Shown here: positions 24,226 to 35,588 of the stretch, in pieces
How positions within the stretch are numbered: position 1 is the stretch's first letter
Layout of the letters: every line of letters begins with the position of its first letter
The notes under the pieces: model-generated
What the model saw: only the letters and a program-made list of their open reading frames with translations
Told to the model about the DNA's origin: nothing
The model's database searches: none
NCBI GenBank assembly: GCA_030549775.1
Contig: CM060174.1
Coordinates: 17,223,193 to 17,287,192, forward strand
Source: Tamarix chinensis
Lineage: Eukaryota; Streptophyta; Magnoliopsida; Caryophyllales; Tamaricaceae
Direction: 5' to 3'
DNA length: 64,000 nt
Program-made: the position numbers and the translations under genes

Positions 24226-25180
24226 AAACCCATTGGTGGTGACACACCATCAAATGAGAAGAAAAATTTAACTTGGGATGAAGACATGGATACATATCTG
24301 ATATATTGACTGATCAGATGCACTTAGGTCAGAAAATAGGTAGTTCATTTTCAAGAACAGCATATACTAATGTTGCTAAAGGAGTTAGTGCTCAGTTTGG
24401 GCTTGGTTGTTCGGTTAGCCATATAAAGAACCGAATCAAGACCCTAAAAAAGATTTATGCGTTGGCATCTACGGTCTTGCAAGTGAGTGGGTTTGGTTTT
24501 AATTAGTCTACCCAAATGGTGGAAGCTGCTGCAACAGTTTGGGAAAGGTATATATTGGTAAGTCCTAAACTTTCTTATTCTTATTGTCATTGATAATTAT
24601 TATTGTTTCTAAATTTATGTAATTAATATTTTTTTACAGGCTCATCCTAATGCCAAACCGCTTCGCTATAAGCCTATTCAAAATTATCATAGGCTAGATA
24701 TTTTATTTGGCAAGGACCGAGCAACTGGAAGCTTATCCATTGGTCCGAAAGAAAGACATTTGCGATCAGAGAGGCAAGAACATGAAGAAACAACAGCTGA
24801 TGATTGAAACACCGAGCAAGAACAACATAATGAAGTAACATCTCCTTTGGCTGGTGCGTCTGTATCAAGAGCCACAAAGAAAAGAAAGCTAAGAGATTAT
24901 GTGTCAGAAGAGATAAAGGCTCTAAAACAAGGGATGGATGTAGTTGCAGCAGCTCTTGATAAAGGAAATTCACGTAATTTTAGTGAATCTGAGCTATATT
25001 CTGAGCTTAGAAAGGTGGAAGGGTTGAAGAAAGTTCCAGCCATAGAAATCTATAGCAAGCTTGTGAGCAAATATCAGTGCTACTCGTACATTTCTTGGTC
25101 TTCCACCCGAGGATAGAGCTATATGGTTGTGTGTGAAGTTCGGCTCTGATATTTTTGATGATCCTAATGTACCTTTCTAA
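24226..25180 (+). pseudogene. Harbinger Myb/SANT-like DNA-binding protein (unit 1)
   Basis: After an AG acceptor the sequence reads NLTWDEDMDTYLIY, then AYTNVAKGVSAQFGLGCS, VSHIKNRIKTLKKIYAL, TQMVEAAATVWERYI and AHPNAKPLRYKPIQNYHRLD. This is the Myb/SANT-like domain that accompanies PIF/Harbinger transposases and helps bind transposon ends. The intron at about 24557-24639 has GT..AG borders. Stops occur after LIY (24306 region), after GFGFN (24504) and after ADD (24804). Near 25065 this copy has GTGAGC where unit 2 has CAGC, a frameshift that ends the frame at 25116. Confidence 0.9.
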
Positions 25181-26029
25181 CTTGTTTGATTAGTAACTAG
25201 TAACTATGAATTTACCATGCACATTGTTTTTTTTTTGAGATCTTGATATATACATTGGTAAGTAAAGTAGGATGGCTTAAATTTTTATCCACTTTTATAT
25301 CCGTATTAGTACTCGGATTCATTTATCCGATATGAAATTATATTTTTATTCTTATTTATATAATTTGACATATATTTTCTAAGGCTAAAAGTGAATGCAT
25401 AATTAAATTTTAATAATCTAACCATATAATTCTAATATTAGATAAATTTCATTTTAAATTTGATGGGTTTTAATCAAAATCCAATAAGTTTTTTCCGATG
25501 GATATATAAACGGATATGGATAAATAGACATAATTATAGGTATAGAGGGAAAAAATATTCATGGAATTTGGATATGGATATTGGTATCGATTTTCTTGTT
25601 ACGTTTGGGTAACAGATACGGGATACCCGATACGTTGTTATCCTGAATTAATATTTTACTAAACAAACAAGTGTAATAGTAAGAAACTATGTTTTCTCCC
25701 TTTTTATGTTTGTTATAGCATGTTTTAAATGGAAAGGAATATGAAATATTTTGTATTTTTTTAGATTTTTTTTGAAAATTATTGTAAGTTATTCATATAA
25801 TATTTTAGAATAGTTCTATTAAAAAAATGGAATTAGTATTGATTTTATGAAATTTTTATAAATTTTTTAAAACTTTTATGTAATTTTTTTATGTATCAAT
25901 ATAATATTATAATTTTAATTAAATATATAAAAATATTTAAATAATAACATTTAACTTTTCTTAGAATTTTCTTTCTATATACCAAACACTAAAAATATTT
26001 TCCAAGAGTTCAATTTTCCACAAAGTTTT
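25181..26029 (+). other. 3' non-coding part of Harbinger element (unit 1)
   Basis: AT-rich, without coding. Contains several ATCCGTAT/ATCCGATA-like motifs around 25300-25630. Ends at the duplication junction. The unit 2 equivalent (33333-34295) adds the right inverted repeat. Confidence 0.6.
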
Positions 26030-26400
26030 GATCCTAAATGTCGAAGTAGAGGAAGCTGAGCCCCGGATTAGATGATCAAGAAGTTGTTCGTGTACAACGG
26101 CATGGAGTTTTGATCAAGGGTGGGAAAACCCATGGGAGACTGATTACCGAGCTATTGTGAGGAAGTTGGTGACACAGGGTACGGGGGACATCGTCCATTA
26201 CGGAGATTGAGTTTTGGAACTCAATAGATCGGAATGCGACTACAGTGCCAGGAACACAGAAGGGAGTGATACTCGTGAGTGGGTTATCGAAGAATTTGAT
26301 GAATATGTACTTGGAGAAGGCCGTGGAACTGAATCCTGAACGAGCTATGGAAGCTGTTGTTTCTGGGGAGATGTATCAAAAGCTTGTAGTTGTTGCTTAA
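26030..26400 (+). pseudogene. DUF2828 C-terminal fragment, second copy
   Basis: Duplicate of 17871-18241, including the final SGLSKNLMNMYLEKAVELNP stretch and the TAA at 26398-26400. It differs by single bases (for example ACAACGG for ACATCGG). It begins abruptly in mid-gene at the duplication junction, so it has no promoter or 5' part. Confidence 0.85.
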
Positions 26401-28195
26401 TCATACATGTGTCATGAAGCGTAAGTCAGACAACAAAGTACAAAGAAAAAAGCTATTGAGGTTCATAGTAATTTGATAGTCTAAATGACTAAAATAGATG
26501 AAACCCATCAGGCTAATGTTGTCAATACTTCATTTTGGGCAAATTCATGAAACTGAAAACACATATAAAGACAAAGAAACACAAAAAATGAAGGATTCTC
26601 CTTGCTCACTCATTAAAAGTTTATTCTACAGAGCAAGTCAGATTTACGTAACAGAGAAAACAAAGGATGTCAAATCGAGTGGCTCTGCATTCGGCACACA
26701 AAACGGTAAAGATAATTAGTTACCGGTTACCACCAGCAGCATTCCTCCATTAACAGCAGCAATAAAGAGCCCCGAGACTGCATACAATACATGGAAAAGA
26801 TAAAAAGTATCAACTCGTCACCACACCGGTAACAAATATAATGTGAATCATTAGCTTCAAATCTTCAGCAGGGACGAAACCACTTATCATATCCATGATG
26901 CCAGTACGAATTTACTTTATAATTCAACTTCTGCTGTAGATACGAAATTTATAGTTGTTTTATGCTTTTCTGTCGACTTGACATGCAACGTGAGGTAGGA
27001 CGAAAATTATGCCGCCTAAACCCGACTGCGACTGGGGCAAGTTTAACTAAACGAACTTATCACTTTATATTAATTTCCCGACACGATATATTTGCAGGTC
27101 GGTGCCGTAATTTTTATTTTTATTTTTATTTTTCATAACTGAATCTTCCGGGAGCGTCTTTTGGGCTAACAAGATGTCATAAATCCTAATCAGGCGTTAT
27201 AGTACGGCAAAACTGAGAGAAAGCAAATTAAGTCAACAACTTCATGTAGAAAAACGGCAAATGGAGGGAGCAAACACATTAAAGTCTATTTGGTTTATAG
27301 AAAGTTGCAAGGAAAGAAAAAAAAAGTGTAAGAAAAATATTTTTTAAGTGTTTGGTTAGTAGGAAAATTAAAAGGAAAGAAAATAGATAGAAAAAACGTG
27401 GGAAAGTTATATGGCAACGTTTTCCACAACTAAACCTATAGAAAATGTAGATAAAAGTGTGGAAAATTCGTCGACCATCTTCACACGCGATACCTAGACA
27501 TCAGCTTCTTCGATTTCTACTTCTTCCTCAACCCATCATTCTTCCATTTTCAACGCCTATGTCGTTTATCTTCTCTGAATGTTCTTTGGCTTCAACAATG
27601 GGCATTGGTCGACGGTGAATTCGAAGCTTTTTGTCACTTGAGTATCGACTCAACTAATTCGATCTAAACAGGTAAGGTGGGTTCTATTTTCGTTTGAACT
27701 TAATAATAACTTTGATTTTGGAACCCTAATTTTACCGTCCTACTTTCGGGTTGAATAGGTTTGGTTTGGATTTTTTTAAGTACAAACACGATGAAATAAA
27801 TATTTAGGGTTGAAATCATTTTCATCTGTTTGCATAGACGGAACGGGATATATACACTTCCATTGACAGGATTATCCTTCTAATTTCCCAATCTCCTTCT
27901 GGCTTTTGTTCAACCGAATTCATTATCAATTATCGTCGTCGATTGTTTTTTATCCATCTACTGTCTGCTACTCTTACTAAAACTAGTACCATCAATTCGT
28001 TACTATTAAGATTTGTCTGAGAGATTAATTTTTATGTAATTTGGAACTCTGATCTCTCTTTTCATCATTTACACCATGCTTAAATTGATCCTTCATGGCA
28101 AGGCTTATTTTCGGACAGTTATTAGTGTTATTGAAGAGTTTCATATACTGTGTTCATGCTCCATCTGGTCGTTTTTTAGCTGAAAGTAGTTAATG

Positions 28196-28199
<4 letters not shown>

Positions 28200-28255
<56 letters not shown>
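28200..28255. repeat. (ATT)n microsatellite in unit 2
   Basis: Same locus as 20041-20101, two units shorter. Confidence 0.97.
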
Positions 28256-28257
<2 letters not shown>

Positions 28258-28430
28258 CAGAAAATTATATTCAATGCAGAAAACAATATCTCATGATCTG
28301 CAAGTTTGATATTTTTCAATTTTTTGTGAACTAACATTGTTCTGCTCTCAATCATTTTGTTGCAGTCTTCATCCATCAAACTCATATTCCATCCGCATCA
28401 ACAATCCTTCTCCTTCAGCTTCCTCCTATC

Positions 28431-29394
28431 ATGACTCCTCTGAGGCGTAACATTCATAGTAGTTGGCAGTATGGTTCTAGCTCTAAGCTCCCTGTTAGCA
28501 GGCCTCTATATCAATCAATGCGTAGCTTACCAAATCGATTTGAACAGGTAAGTCACTTCTTCGTTATAGTTCAGCACATTGTTTACCAAAGTATATTGCT
28601 GAATTTTGTATCAAATAACTATCTGTGAAATGAGGGATTTTCAAAAATTCTAAAGTGAAAATGGGGTTGTTATTAACCTATGAGCATTGAACAAAACATA
28701 AAATACCCTATATTCTCAACAATCATTGTTATTTAGAGCACAAATAGCCTCTTGAGAGATCTATGTTCTGCATAATATACCCTGTATTCTGTCTATACTT
28801 TCACAATAGTAATTTTTTTCCTATTCAACCATTTTCTGCAAGATTGTTAATCATCTTGTGCTTATAATTCCTTTTGTCTTTCTAGGGCAGCTTTGACTTT
28901 TTATATGCACTAACAATATTTTTTCTATCACTTCTTTTTTCTGGCATTGGTTTATGCATTGCAAAATTCATTTTTCTCAGTATATTGACATAGGTGGATA
29001 GTATCTTACCCCCAGCTAGATATTGGTGATACCCTGACGATAGGGAAAATGAAAGCTGTGGGTTGCAAGATTAAAAATTGGTCATTATAGCAGTATAAGG
29101 GTGGCTCCTATGTTTGACCTACTTCAACTGTCTTCCTGATGCATAAAATTCCTCAACTGCTTTTAATATATCAGCGCCAATAATGTCTCATGTTTATTGA
29201 GTACTGGACTATGTTTTCTGACTGAGATTGTGTAGAAGGCAGAAAAGCTTAGTAAAACAACATGTTACAGGACATAGAAGTAGCTCTAATACAAGAATGA
29301 ACAAATTACCTGTAATGACCAGGTCTTCCAAGTTCAGCATAGAATTCTTTCATGTTAGCCCTAGAAACCATGCTGCAAAAAGATTAATCAAACT
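28431..29394 (+). other. Possible upstream exons of the Harbinger element (unit 2)
   Basis: Identical copy of 20278-21241 with the same two splice-donor-bordered stretches. Product unrecognised. The frame at 29476-29859 (127 codons) is likewise unassigned. Confidence 0.35.
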
Positions 29395-30149
29395 AGTAAG
29401 TACAATTGATTCTTAGACTGACTAATATATATGAAGCATGTACCAAATTAATTTAGTGGATAGATCATAAGCAATGTGTACCTATCCCAGTTATCAGCAC
29501 TGTCATTTGTGGTTCTCCAATTTTTTTTATCTGAAAAACCCCATAGAGCAGGGTGTATATATCCTGAGCAAGGGTTTGACTATATAAAATGTGTGCAACT
29601 AATGCAGCAGAGGCCCGGATATTATGGATATCTTAGATTCCACCATCTAGCTTCAAACATAATATTTGTTTCCAAAACATTTTGTTGTAACATAGAAACC
29701 ATGTCATCACCAAAATTAATCACAATGGATGCACGCCTCAACCTTCCTGGATTAATATTTTTGGTAACAAAGCTGGTGAATGATAGAAAGCATACAAAAT
29801 GCAATTCTTGTGGTTATGTGTTCATCATTCTGAGTAGTAGGCTAGTAGCTAAAATTTGAGGCTCCATATTCTATATTTATTGTCTGTTTCTCTCTCTTAC
29901 AACTATTTCCAGTGACTGATATGGTATAAGTAGCTGTTTTTGAATTTGCTGTTTGAATATACTTTCCTTGATTATGTTCAATGCCTCTTGTTGAGTCTCC
30001 ATTCCAAGTGATTTACAATAGTTGACTGAAGGAAAGAAATTTAAATCATATTACCCTATGTCTTTGAGGATACAACCAGGATTTGTTGCCTAGTTTGAAA
30101 ACAAAACTTCAGCCCAATTAAATAAATACCCCCAACTAGATCTGCTAAC

Positions 30150-30442
30150 CTTCCCATTCGTAGCACATATTCCTCATTTTCTCTCATGAGATCTTCGGTA
30201 AGCAACATTCCTTCCTACAAGTTACAAATGCAAAGGTATAAAACAACAATATCAAACTCGAAACACCACCTTCTAACAGTTTGTATATGTCAGACCTGTG
30301 TAACAGGAGTATAAATAGGTTCCCCAGTTTCTAACATTGTCAAATTGTCAGCCAGCTCATGGGCTCCCAACCAAAGAACAAATTCACCCATGCCTATTCT
30401 AGCATAAAGGACTGACTTTGGATGCTTGGGCTCTTTATTACC
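30150..30442 (-). pseudogene. Captured Rab3GAP catalytic subunit-like fragment (unit 2)
   Basis: Identical copy of 21997-22289: exon 30442-30296 ending TGEPIYTPVTQ and exon 30214-30150 with EGMLLTEDLMRENEEYVLRM. Antisense to the transposase within the intact-ended transposon. Confidence 0.6.
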
Positions 30443-30694
30443 CTGTGTCTTTCAGAAATTTAAATCAAAATTCAATAAATAATCAAGGTAATCATATGGA
30501 TAATGCAAAACATAATTTCTATAGACAACATAAACTAAACCAGAACAACATATAGAAACACTCACAACAACCGCAATATAATGATTCCAAGCTAATCCTT
30601 ATTTTACCATCTTACGGATAATTTATTTTGCATATTATTTATCCCAAATAAAATGCTATACTGTCTTTTTCTAAGTTTGCTTTATTTTTAATGT

Positions 30695-32207
30695 ATGAAG
30701 GCTGCTAGTGAGGAATCAAATCCTAGGTCAAGATCAGGGTTCCAACATTGGAGAAATTTTCCAACAACTCATCATGTTGATACAAATGATACTATGGAAT
30801 CCGAAGAAAATAATGAAGTAAGTATACTTTTTTTAAGATTTCTTGCACTATTTGGCTACATAAATGTTATAATAGGTATGTATGCTTAACTTTCTTATAC
30901 TTTTTTTTGTTTGATCATTTTATATTAGACTAACTCAATTGAGGAGTGGGACAAATTAAGAAGATGGGCAGTAGCATGTGTGGTCACATATGGAGCATAT
31001 ACTGCTAGTTTATTATCTTTGGTTTGTCCTAATAATTATATTGATAGATATATTTTTCAATTGGGAGATTATAAGAGACGAGATTTTTTAGATCGACTTA
31101 CACTGGAAAAGGACGAGGATTGCCATAACTAGTTGAGGATGGGAAAGGAGGCTTTTGCTAGACTTGTATCAATATTAAGGGATTCTGGGAGACTAAGTGA
31201 TACTCATTCTAGTTGCGTAGAGGAGAAAGTAGCTATGTTTCTTAATATTATAGGTCATAATAGGAGAAATTGGTCGGTGAAATTAAACTTCTGGCGGTCC
31301 GGTGAAACTGTAAGTCAACATTTTCATCAAGTGTTGGATGCTATCATTTCTTTAGAGGATGTCTTTTTACAACAACCCGATGGATCTCACTGGTCTCCTG
31401 AAATATCAAATAGCTCAAAATTTTGACCATATTTTAAGGTAATTGTCATAATTTTATCAAATAAATGACTAAGTATACATTAGAACTTGAATTTTTTTAA
31501 TAAATTTGTTTAACATTTTTACACAGGATTGTGTTGGTGCAAGTGATGGATCACACTTTCGTGTGAAAGTACCAAATAATGTGGTACAAACATATCATGG
31601 CAAAAAGGATTTTCCAACCCAAAATGTGTTAGCTACTTGCTCTTTTGACTTAGAGTTTTTATATGTGTTGTCGGGATGGGAAGGGACAACATTTGATTTA
31701 AGGATACTAAACAATGCTTTATCAAGAGACATGGACGAATTAGTAGTGCCATCAGGTAAATTTTACTTAGGCGATGCGGGTTTCCGGTTGAAGACTAGAT
31801 TTATTACACCATATCGAGGTACTCGATACCATCTGAAGGAATATAGATTCCAACATCCTCATAATGCAAGGGAACCTTTCAATCTAAGACATGCTTCCTT
31901 AAGAAATATTATTGAGAGGGCATTTGGTGTTCTGACAACACGGTTTCCAATATTAGGAAGTGGAACTGAACCATTTTATCCTGTTCAAACTCAAGCAGAT
32001 ATGGTTTTAGCAGGATGCATTTTACATAACTATCTCATGGGAGTAGATCCAGATGAAATATTAATTTTAGAGGTTGATAGTGAGATCAGAATTCTTAACA
32101 ACCAAGCAGATGTTGCGCCATCAAGTTTAGTAGAAGAGTGTCAAGAAGCTGAGCAATTAAGAGATGTAATTGCAAGTTCAATGTGGAGAGATAATTTAAA
32201 TAGTTAA
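30695..32207 (+). pseudogene. PIF/Harbinger DDE transposase (unit 2)
   Basis: Same gene as 22542-24054, offset by 8153. Exons 30695-30817, 30929-31438 and 31527-32207. The DDE residues in DCVGASDGSHF, FYLGDAGF and LRNIIERAFG are retained. It has the same two nonsense codons as unit 1, so these predate the duplication. The predicted protein parts are identical to unit 1. Confidence 0.92.
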
Positions 32208-32378
32208 TGGTAGAGATATTATTATTGTTAAATTCATGTAGAAAAAAATTGTATTGGATGAGTATTCTAAATTAAAATGTACTTGGCATTAAAATTCTTG
32301 TATAAGTTTTTATATTATTTATGTTATTGATTGTACAATAAGTTATGATTTTAGGATGGTTTACGATTTTTTGTGCAG

Positions 32379-33332
32379 AAACCCATTGGTGGTGACACAC
32401 CATCAAATGAGAAGAAAAATTTAACTTGGGATGAAGACATGGATACATATCTGATATATTGACTGATCAGATGCACTTAGGTCAGAAAATAGGTAGTTCA
32501 TTTTCAAGAACAGCATATACTAATGTTGCTAAAGGAGTTAGTGCTCAGTTTGGGCTTGGTTGTTCGGTTAGCCATATAAAGAACCGAATCAAGACCCTAA
32601 AAAAGATTTATGCGTTGGCATCTACGGTCTTGCAAGTGAGTGGGTTTGGTTTTAATTAGTCTACCCAAATGGTGGAAGCTGCTGCAACAGTTTGGGAAAG
32701 GTATATATTGGTAAGTCCTAAACTTTCTTATTCTTATTGTCATTGATAATTATTATTGTTTCTAAATTTATGTAATTAATATTTTTTTACAGGCTCATCC
32801 TAATGCCAAACCGCTTCGCTATAAGCCTATTCAAAATTATCATAGGCTAGATATTTTATTTGGCAAGGACCGAGCAACTGGAAGCTTATCCATTGGTCCG
32901 AAAGAAAGACATTTGCGATCAGAGAGGCAAGAACATGAAGAAACAACAGCTGATGATTGAAACACCGAGCAAGAACAACATAATGAAGTAACATCTCCTT
33001 TGGCTGGTGCGTCTGTATCAAGAGCCACAAAGAAAAGAAAGCTAAGAGATTATGTGTCAGAAGAGATAAAGGCTCTAAAACAAGGGATGGATGTAGTTGC
33101 AGCAGCTCTTGATAGAGGAAATTCACGTAATTTTAGTGAATCTGAGCTATATTCTGAGCTTAGAAAGGTGGAAGGGTTGAAGAAAGTTCCAGCCATAGAA
33201 ATCTATAGCAAGCTTGCAGCAAATATCAGTGCTACTCGTACATTTCTTGGTCTTCCACCCGAGGATAGAGCTATATGGTTGTGTGTGAAGTTCGGCTCTG
33301 ATATTTTTGATGATCCTAATGTACCTTTCTAA
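32379..33332 (+). pseudogene. Harbinger Myb/SANT-like protein (unit 2)
   Basis: Same domain and same three internal stops as at 24226-25180. Here the last frame stays open from 33000 and reads through IYSKLAANISATRTFLGLPP and DRAIWLCVKFGSDIFDDPNV to a stop at 33330-33332. This is probably the ancestral C-terminus. One residue differs from unit 1 (Arg for Lys in ALDRGNS). Confidence 0.9.
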
Positions 33333-34298
33333 CTTGTTTGATTAGTAACTAGTAACTATGAATTTACCATGCACATTGTTTTTTTTTTTGAGATCTTGAT
33401 ATATACATTGGTAAGTAAAGTAGGATGGCTTAAATTTTTATCCACTTTTATATCCGTATTAGTACTCGGATTCATTTATCCGATATGAAATTATATTTTT
33501 ATTCTTATTTATATAATTTGACATATATTTTCTAAGGCTAAAAGTGAATGCATAATTAAATTTTAATAATCTAACCATATAATTCTAATATTAGATAAAT
33601 TTCATTTTAAATTTGATGGGTTTTAATCAAAATCCAATAAGTTTTTTCCGATGGATATATAAACGGATATGGATAAATAGACATAATTATAGGTATAGAG
33701 GGAAAAAAATATTCATGGAATTTGGATATGGATATTGGTATCGATTTTCTTGTTACGTTTGGGTAACAGATACGGGATACCCGATACGTTGTTATCCTGA
33801 ATTAATATTTTACTGAACAAACAAGTGTAATAGTAAGAAACTATGTTTTCTCCCTTTTTATGTTTGTTATAGCATGTTTTAAATGGAAAGGAATATGAAA
33901 TATTTTGTATTTTTTTAGATTTTTTTTGAAAATTATTGTAAGTTATTCATATAATATTTTAGAATAGTTCTATTAAAAAAATGGAATTAGTATTGATTTT
34001 ATGGAATTTTTATAAATTTTTTAGAACTTTTATGTAATTTTTTTATGTATCAATATAATATTATAATTTTAATTAAATATATAAAAATATTTAAATAATA
34101 ACATTTAACTTTTCTTAGAATTTTCTTTCTATATACCAAACACTAAAAATATTTTCCAAGAGTTCAGTTTTCCACAAAGTTTTCTCCAACAACCAAACAA
34201 AGGAAAAAAAATTATATTCTTTCATTTTCTTTTCTTCAATTTTCTTTCCTCTATATTTTCCTTTCCACTTAATTTTCTGAACACCAAATGGAGCCTAA

Positions 34299-35444
34299 GG
34301 GTCTGTTATGTTTGAAGAAATTTAAGTGGAAAGGAAAATGTGGAGGAAAGAAAATTGAAGGAAAGAAAATGAAAGAAATTTATTTTCTTTCCTTTGTTTG
34401 GTTGTTGGAGAAAATTTTGTGGAAAATTAAAATCTTGGAAAATATTTTTAGTGTTTGGTATATAGAAAGAAAATGCTAAGAAAAATTAAATGTTCTTATT
34501 TAAATATTATTATACATTTATTGTTATTAAAAATATTATATTGATATATAATATTTTCTTAAGAAAGTTGATTATTATTATTATTATTATTTTTACTATT
34601 ATTTTTACTATTTGAATCTATTACGTAAATATATAGAAGAAGAAAAAACTTAACTCAATACTGGGAATTTACTCTTGCTGTACTTTTCAAAGATTAAAAA
34701 TTAACTTTCGTTAGTTCTCTTTTTCTTTTCTTTTTTTCCTTTTTTAAATCGTTACTCTGGCTCTTCCATATTTGACGCGACAATGGATTAATTAAACTGG
34801 AGAAATACCAAGTGGAGCAACAACAGAAGGCGATCTACCGATCAAGAACCAATCCGACGTAGTTCTTCCATCCAAAGACCCAATCTCAGGCAAATAAGAT
34901 CCAGTCCCACAACGATCAACCTCAGGGCCTTCAGGAATAGTCGTTAACGCAACCGACTTATCGTAAACAACGAAAAAATGTTCTTCCCTTCGTCGCCCGG
35001 CGCCATCCCAAGATCTCGGAGACTCTGCATAACTTCAATGACAACTCACCTTATTCATCTTAAACACCGATTTCAGAAGCTTCTGCATCGATCTACCCAG
35101 CTTGGATGCAGAATTCTTGTTCTTGGATACAACAGACGAAGAAAGTGGCGGCAGTAGCGGCGGAAGAGGATCGTCAAAAGAGAAAGAGTGGCGGTAGCGT
35201 CAAGCATGACCGGTCGATGAAAGATGGGGCATGGATAGAATCCGCAATAAATTTTCCTCAATTCTCACTTTTTTTCCGTAACTTTTGATGAAGAAAATGT
35301 TTCTATATAACTTTCCCATTTTTTTTCTCTTTATTTTCTTTTCTCCTACTTTTTCAGACATCCAAACATCCAAGGGTAGGAAAAATATTTTCCACTAAAT
35401 CTTTTTTTCCTTTCCTTCAAATTTTCTAAAAACCAAACGAAGCA
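34299..35444. mobile_element. Short non-autonomous PIF/Harbinger-like element carrying a host fragment
   Basis: Left end GGGTCTGTTATGTTTGAAG and right end (reverse complement) TGCTTCGTTTGGTTTTTAG form an imperfect inverted repeat. The homology continues inward with AAATTTAAGTGGAAAGGAAA versus AAATTTGAAGGAAAGGAAA. The ends resemble those of the neighbouring 7-kb element. It is flanked by TAA at 34296-34298 (shared with the larger element) and 35445-35447. At 1.15 kb it encodes no transposase but contains exon-like sequence on the minus strand (34800-35215). Confidence 0.72.
34800..35215 (-). pseudogene. Unidentified host gene fragment inside the small Harbinger-like element
   Basis: The minus strand, more GC-rich than its surroundings, reads PPLSSSVVSKNKNSASKLGR, then QKLLKSVFKMNK up to a GTGAGT donor at 35049. 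Only 25 nt later comes a GCAG acceptor (35025). That is too short for a normal intron, so it may have been shortened by deletion. Downstream (lower coordinates) runs VVYDKSVALTTIPEGPEVDR and GSYLPEIGSLDGRTTSDWFL. Frames shift at a T-run near 34975. I do not recognise the gene. Splice-like borders suggest a captured genomic fragment. Confidence 0.5.
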
Positions 35445-35588
35445 TAAAAGCAATTCAAGGGAAAAGGAAAATAAACGCTAGGGAGCAAATTACATATACT
35501 ATTCTCTAAGAAGAGAATTGCAACCATTCGGTCCGTTCCATTATCGATCAAAACCACACTGCCGGCGGAAAGGCCTTGGTGGACCTGA

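Larger units (their letters stand above)
17871..26029. repeat. Tandem duplication, unit 1 (8159 bp)
   Basis: Starts at GATCCTAAATGTCGAAG and is followed head-to-tail by unit 2, which starts with the same bases at 26030. The offset is 8159 at the left and 8153 after the ATT microsatellite, which is six bases longer here. Content: last third of the DUF2828 pseudogene, about 880 bp of flank, and a PIF/Harbinger element lacking its last ~112 bp. I saw at least 18 differences from unit 2, all near the two outer portions; the core from about 20300 to 24900 looked identical. Confidence 0.97.
19124..26029 (+). mobile_element. PIF/Harbinger transposon, 3'-truncated copy (unit 1)
   Basis: Left end AGTCTATTTGGTTTATAG follows TAA (19121-19123). 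The copy is identical in organisation to 27283-34295 but stops at the duplication junction, about 112 bp short of the right terminal inverted repeat. It therefore should not be mobilisable. It contains the transposase, the Myb/SANT gene, an antisense host-gene fragment and an ATT microsatellite. Confidence 0.9.
26030..34183. repeat. Tandem duplication, unit 2 (about 8154 bp)
   Basis: Second copy of the segment at 17871-26029. The duplicated segment ends at ...CACAAAGTTTT, after which the genuine transposon end (34184-34295) follows. The junction at 26029/26030 joins transposon sequence directly to the middle of the DUF2828 pseudogene. No clear microhomology is seen there. Confidence 0.97.
27283..34295 (+). 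mobile_element. PIF/Harbinger transposon with both ends (unit 2), 7013 bp
   Basis: Left end AGTCTATTTGG... and right end ...CCAAATGGAGCC (reverse complement GGCTCCATTTGG) form imperfect terminal inverted repeats. The homology continues inward as purine-rich G/A tracts. It is flanked by TAA at 27280-27282 and 34296-34298, a 3-bp TWA duplication as expected. Both family genes lie on the plus strand in the order transposase then Myb/SANT. Nonsense codons in both suggest it is not autonomous. Confidence 0.9.
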
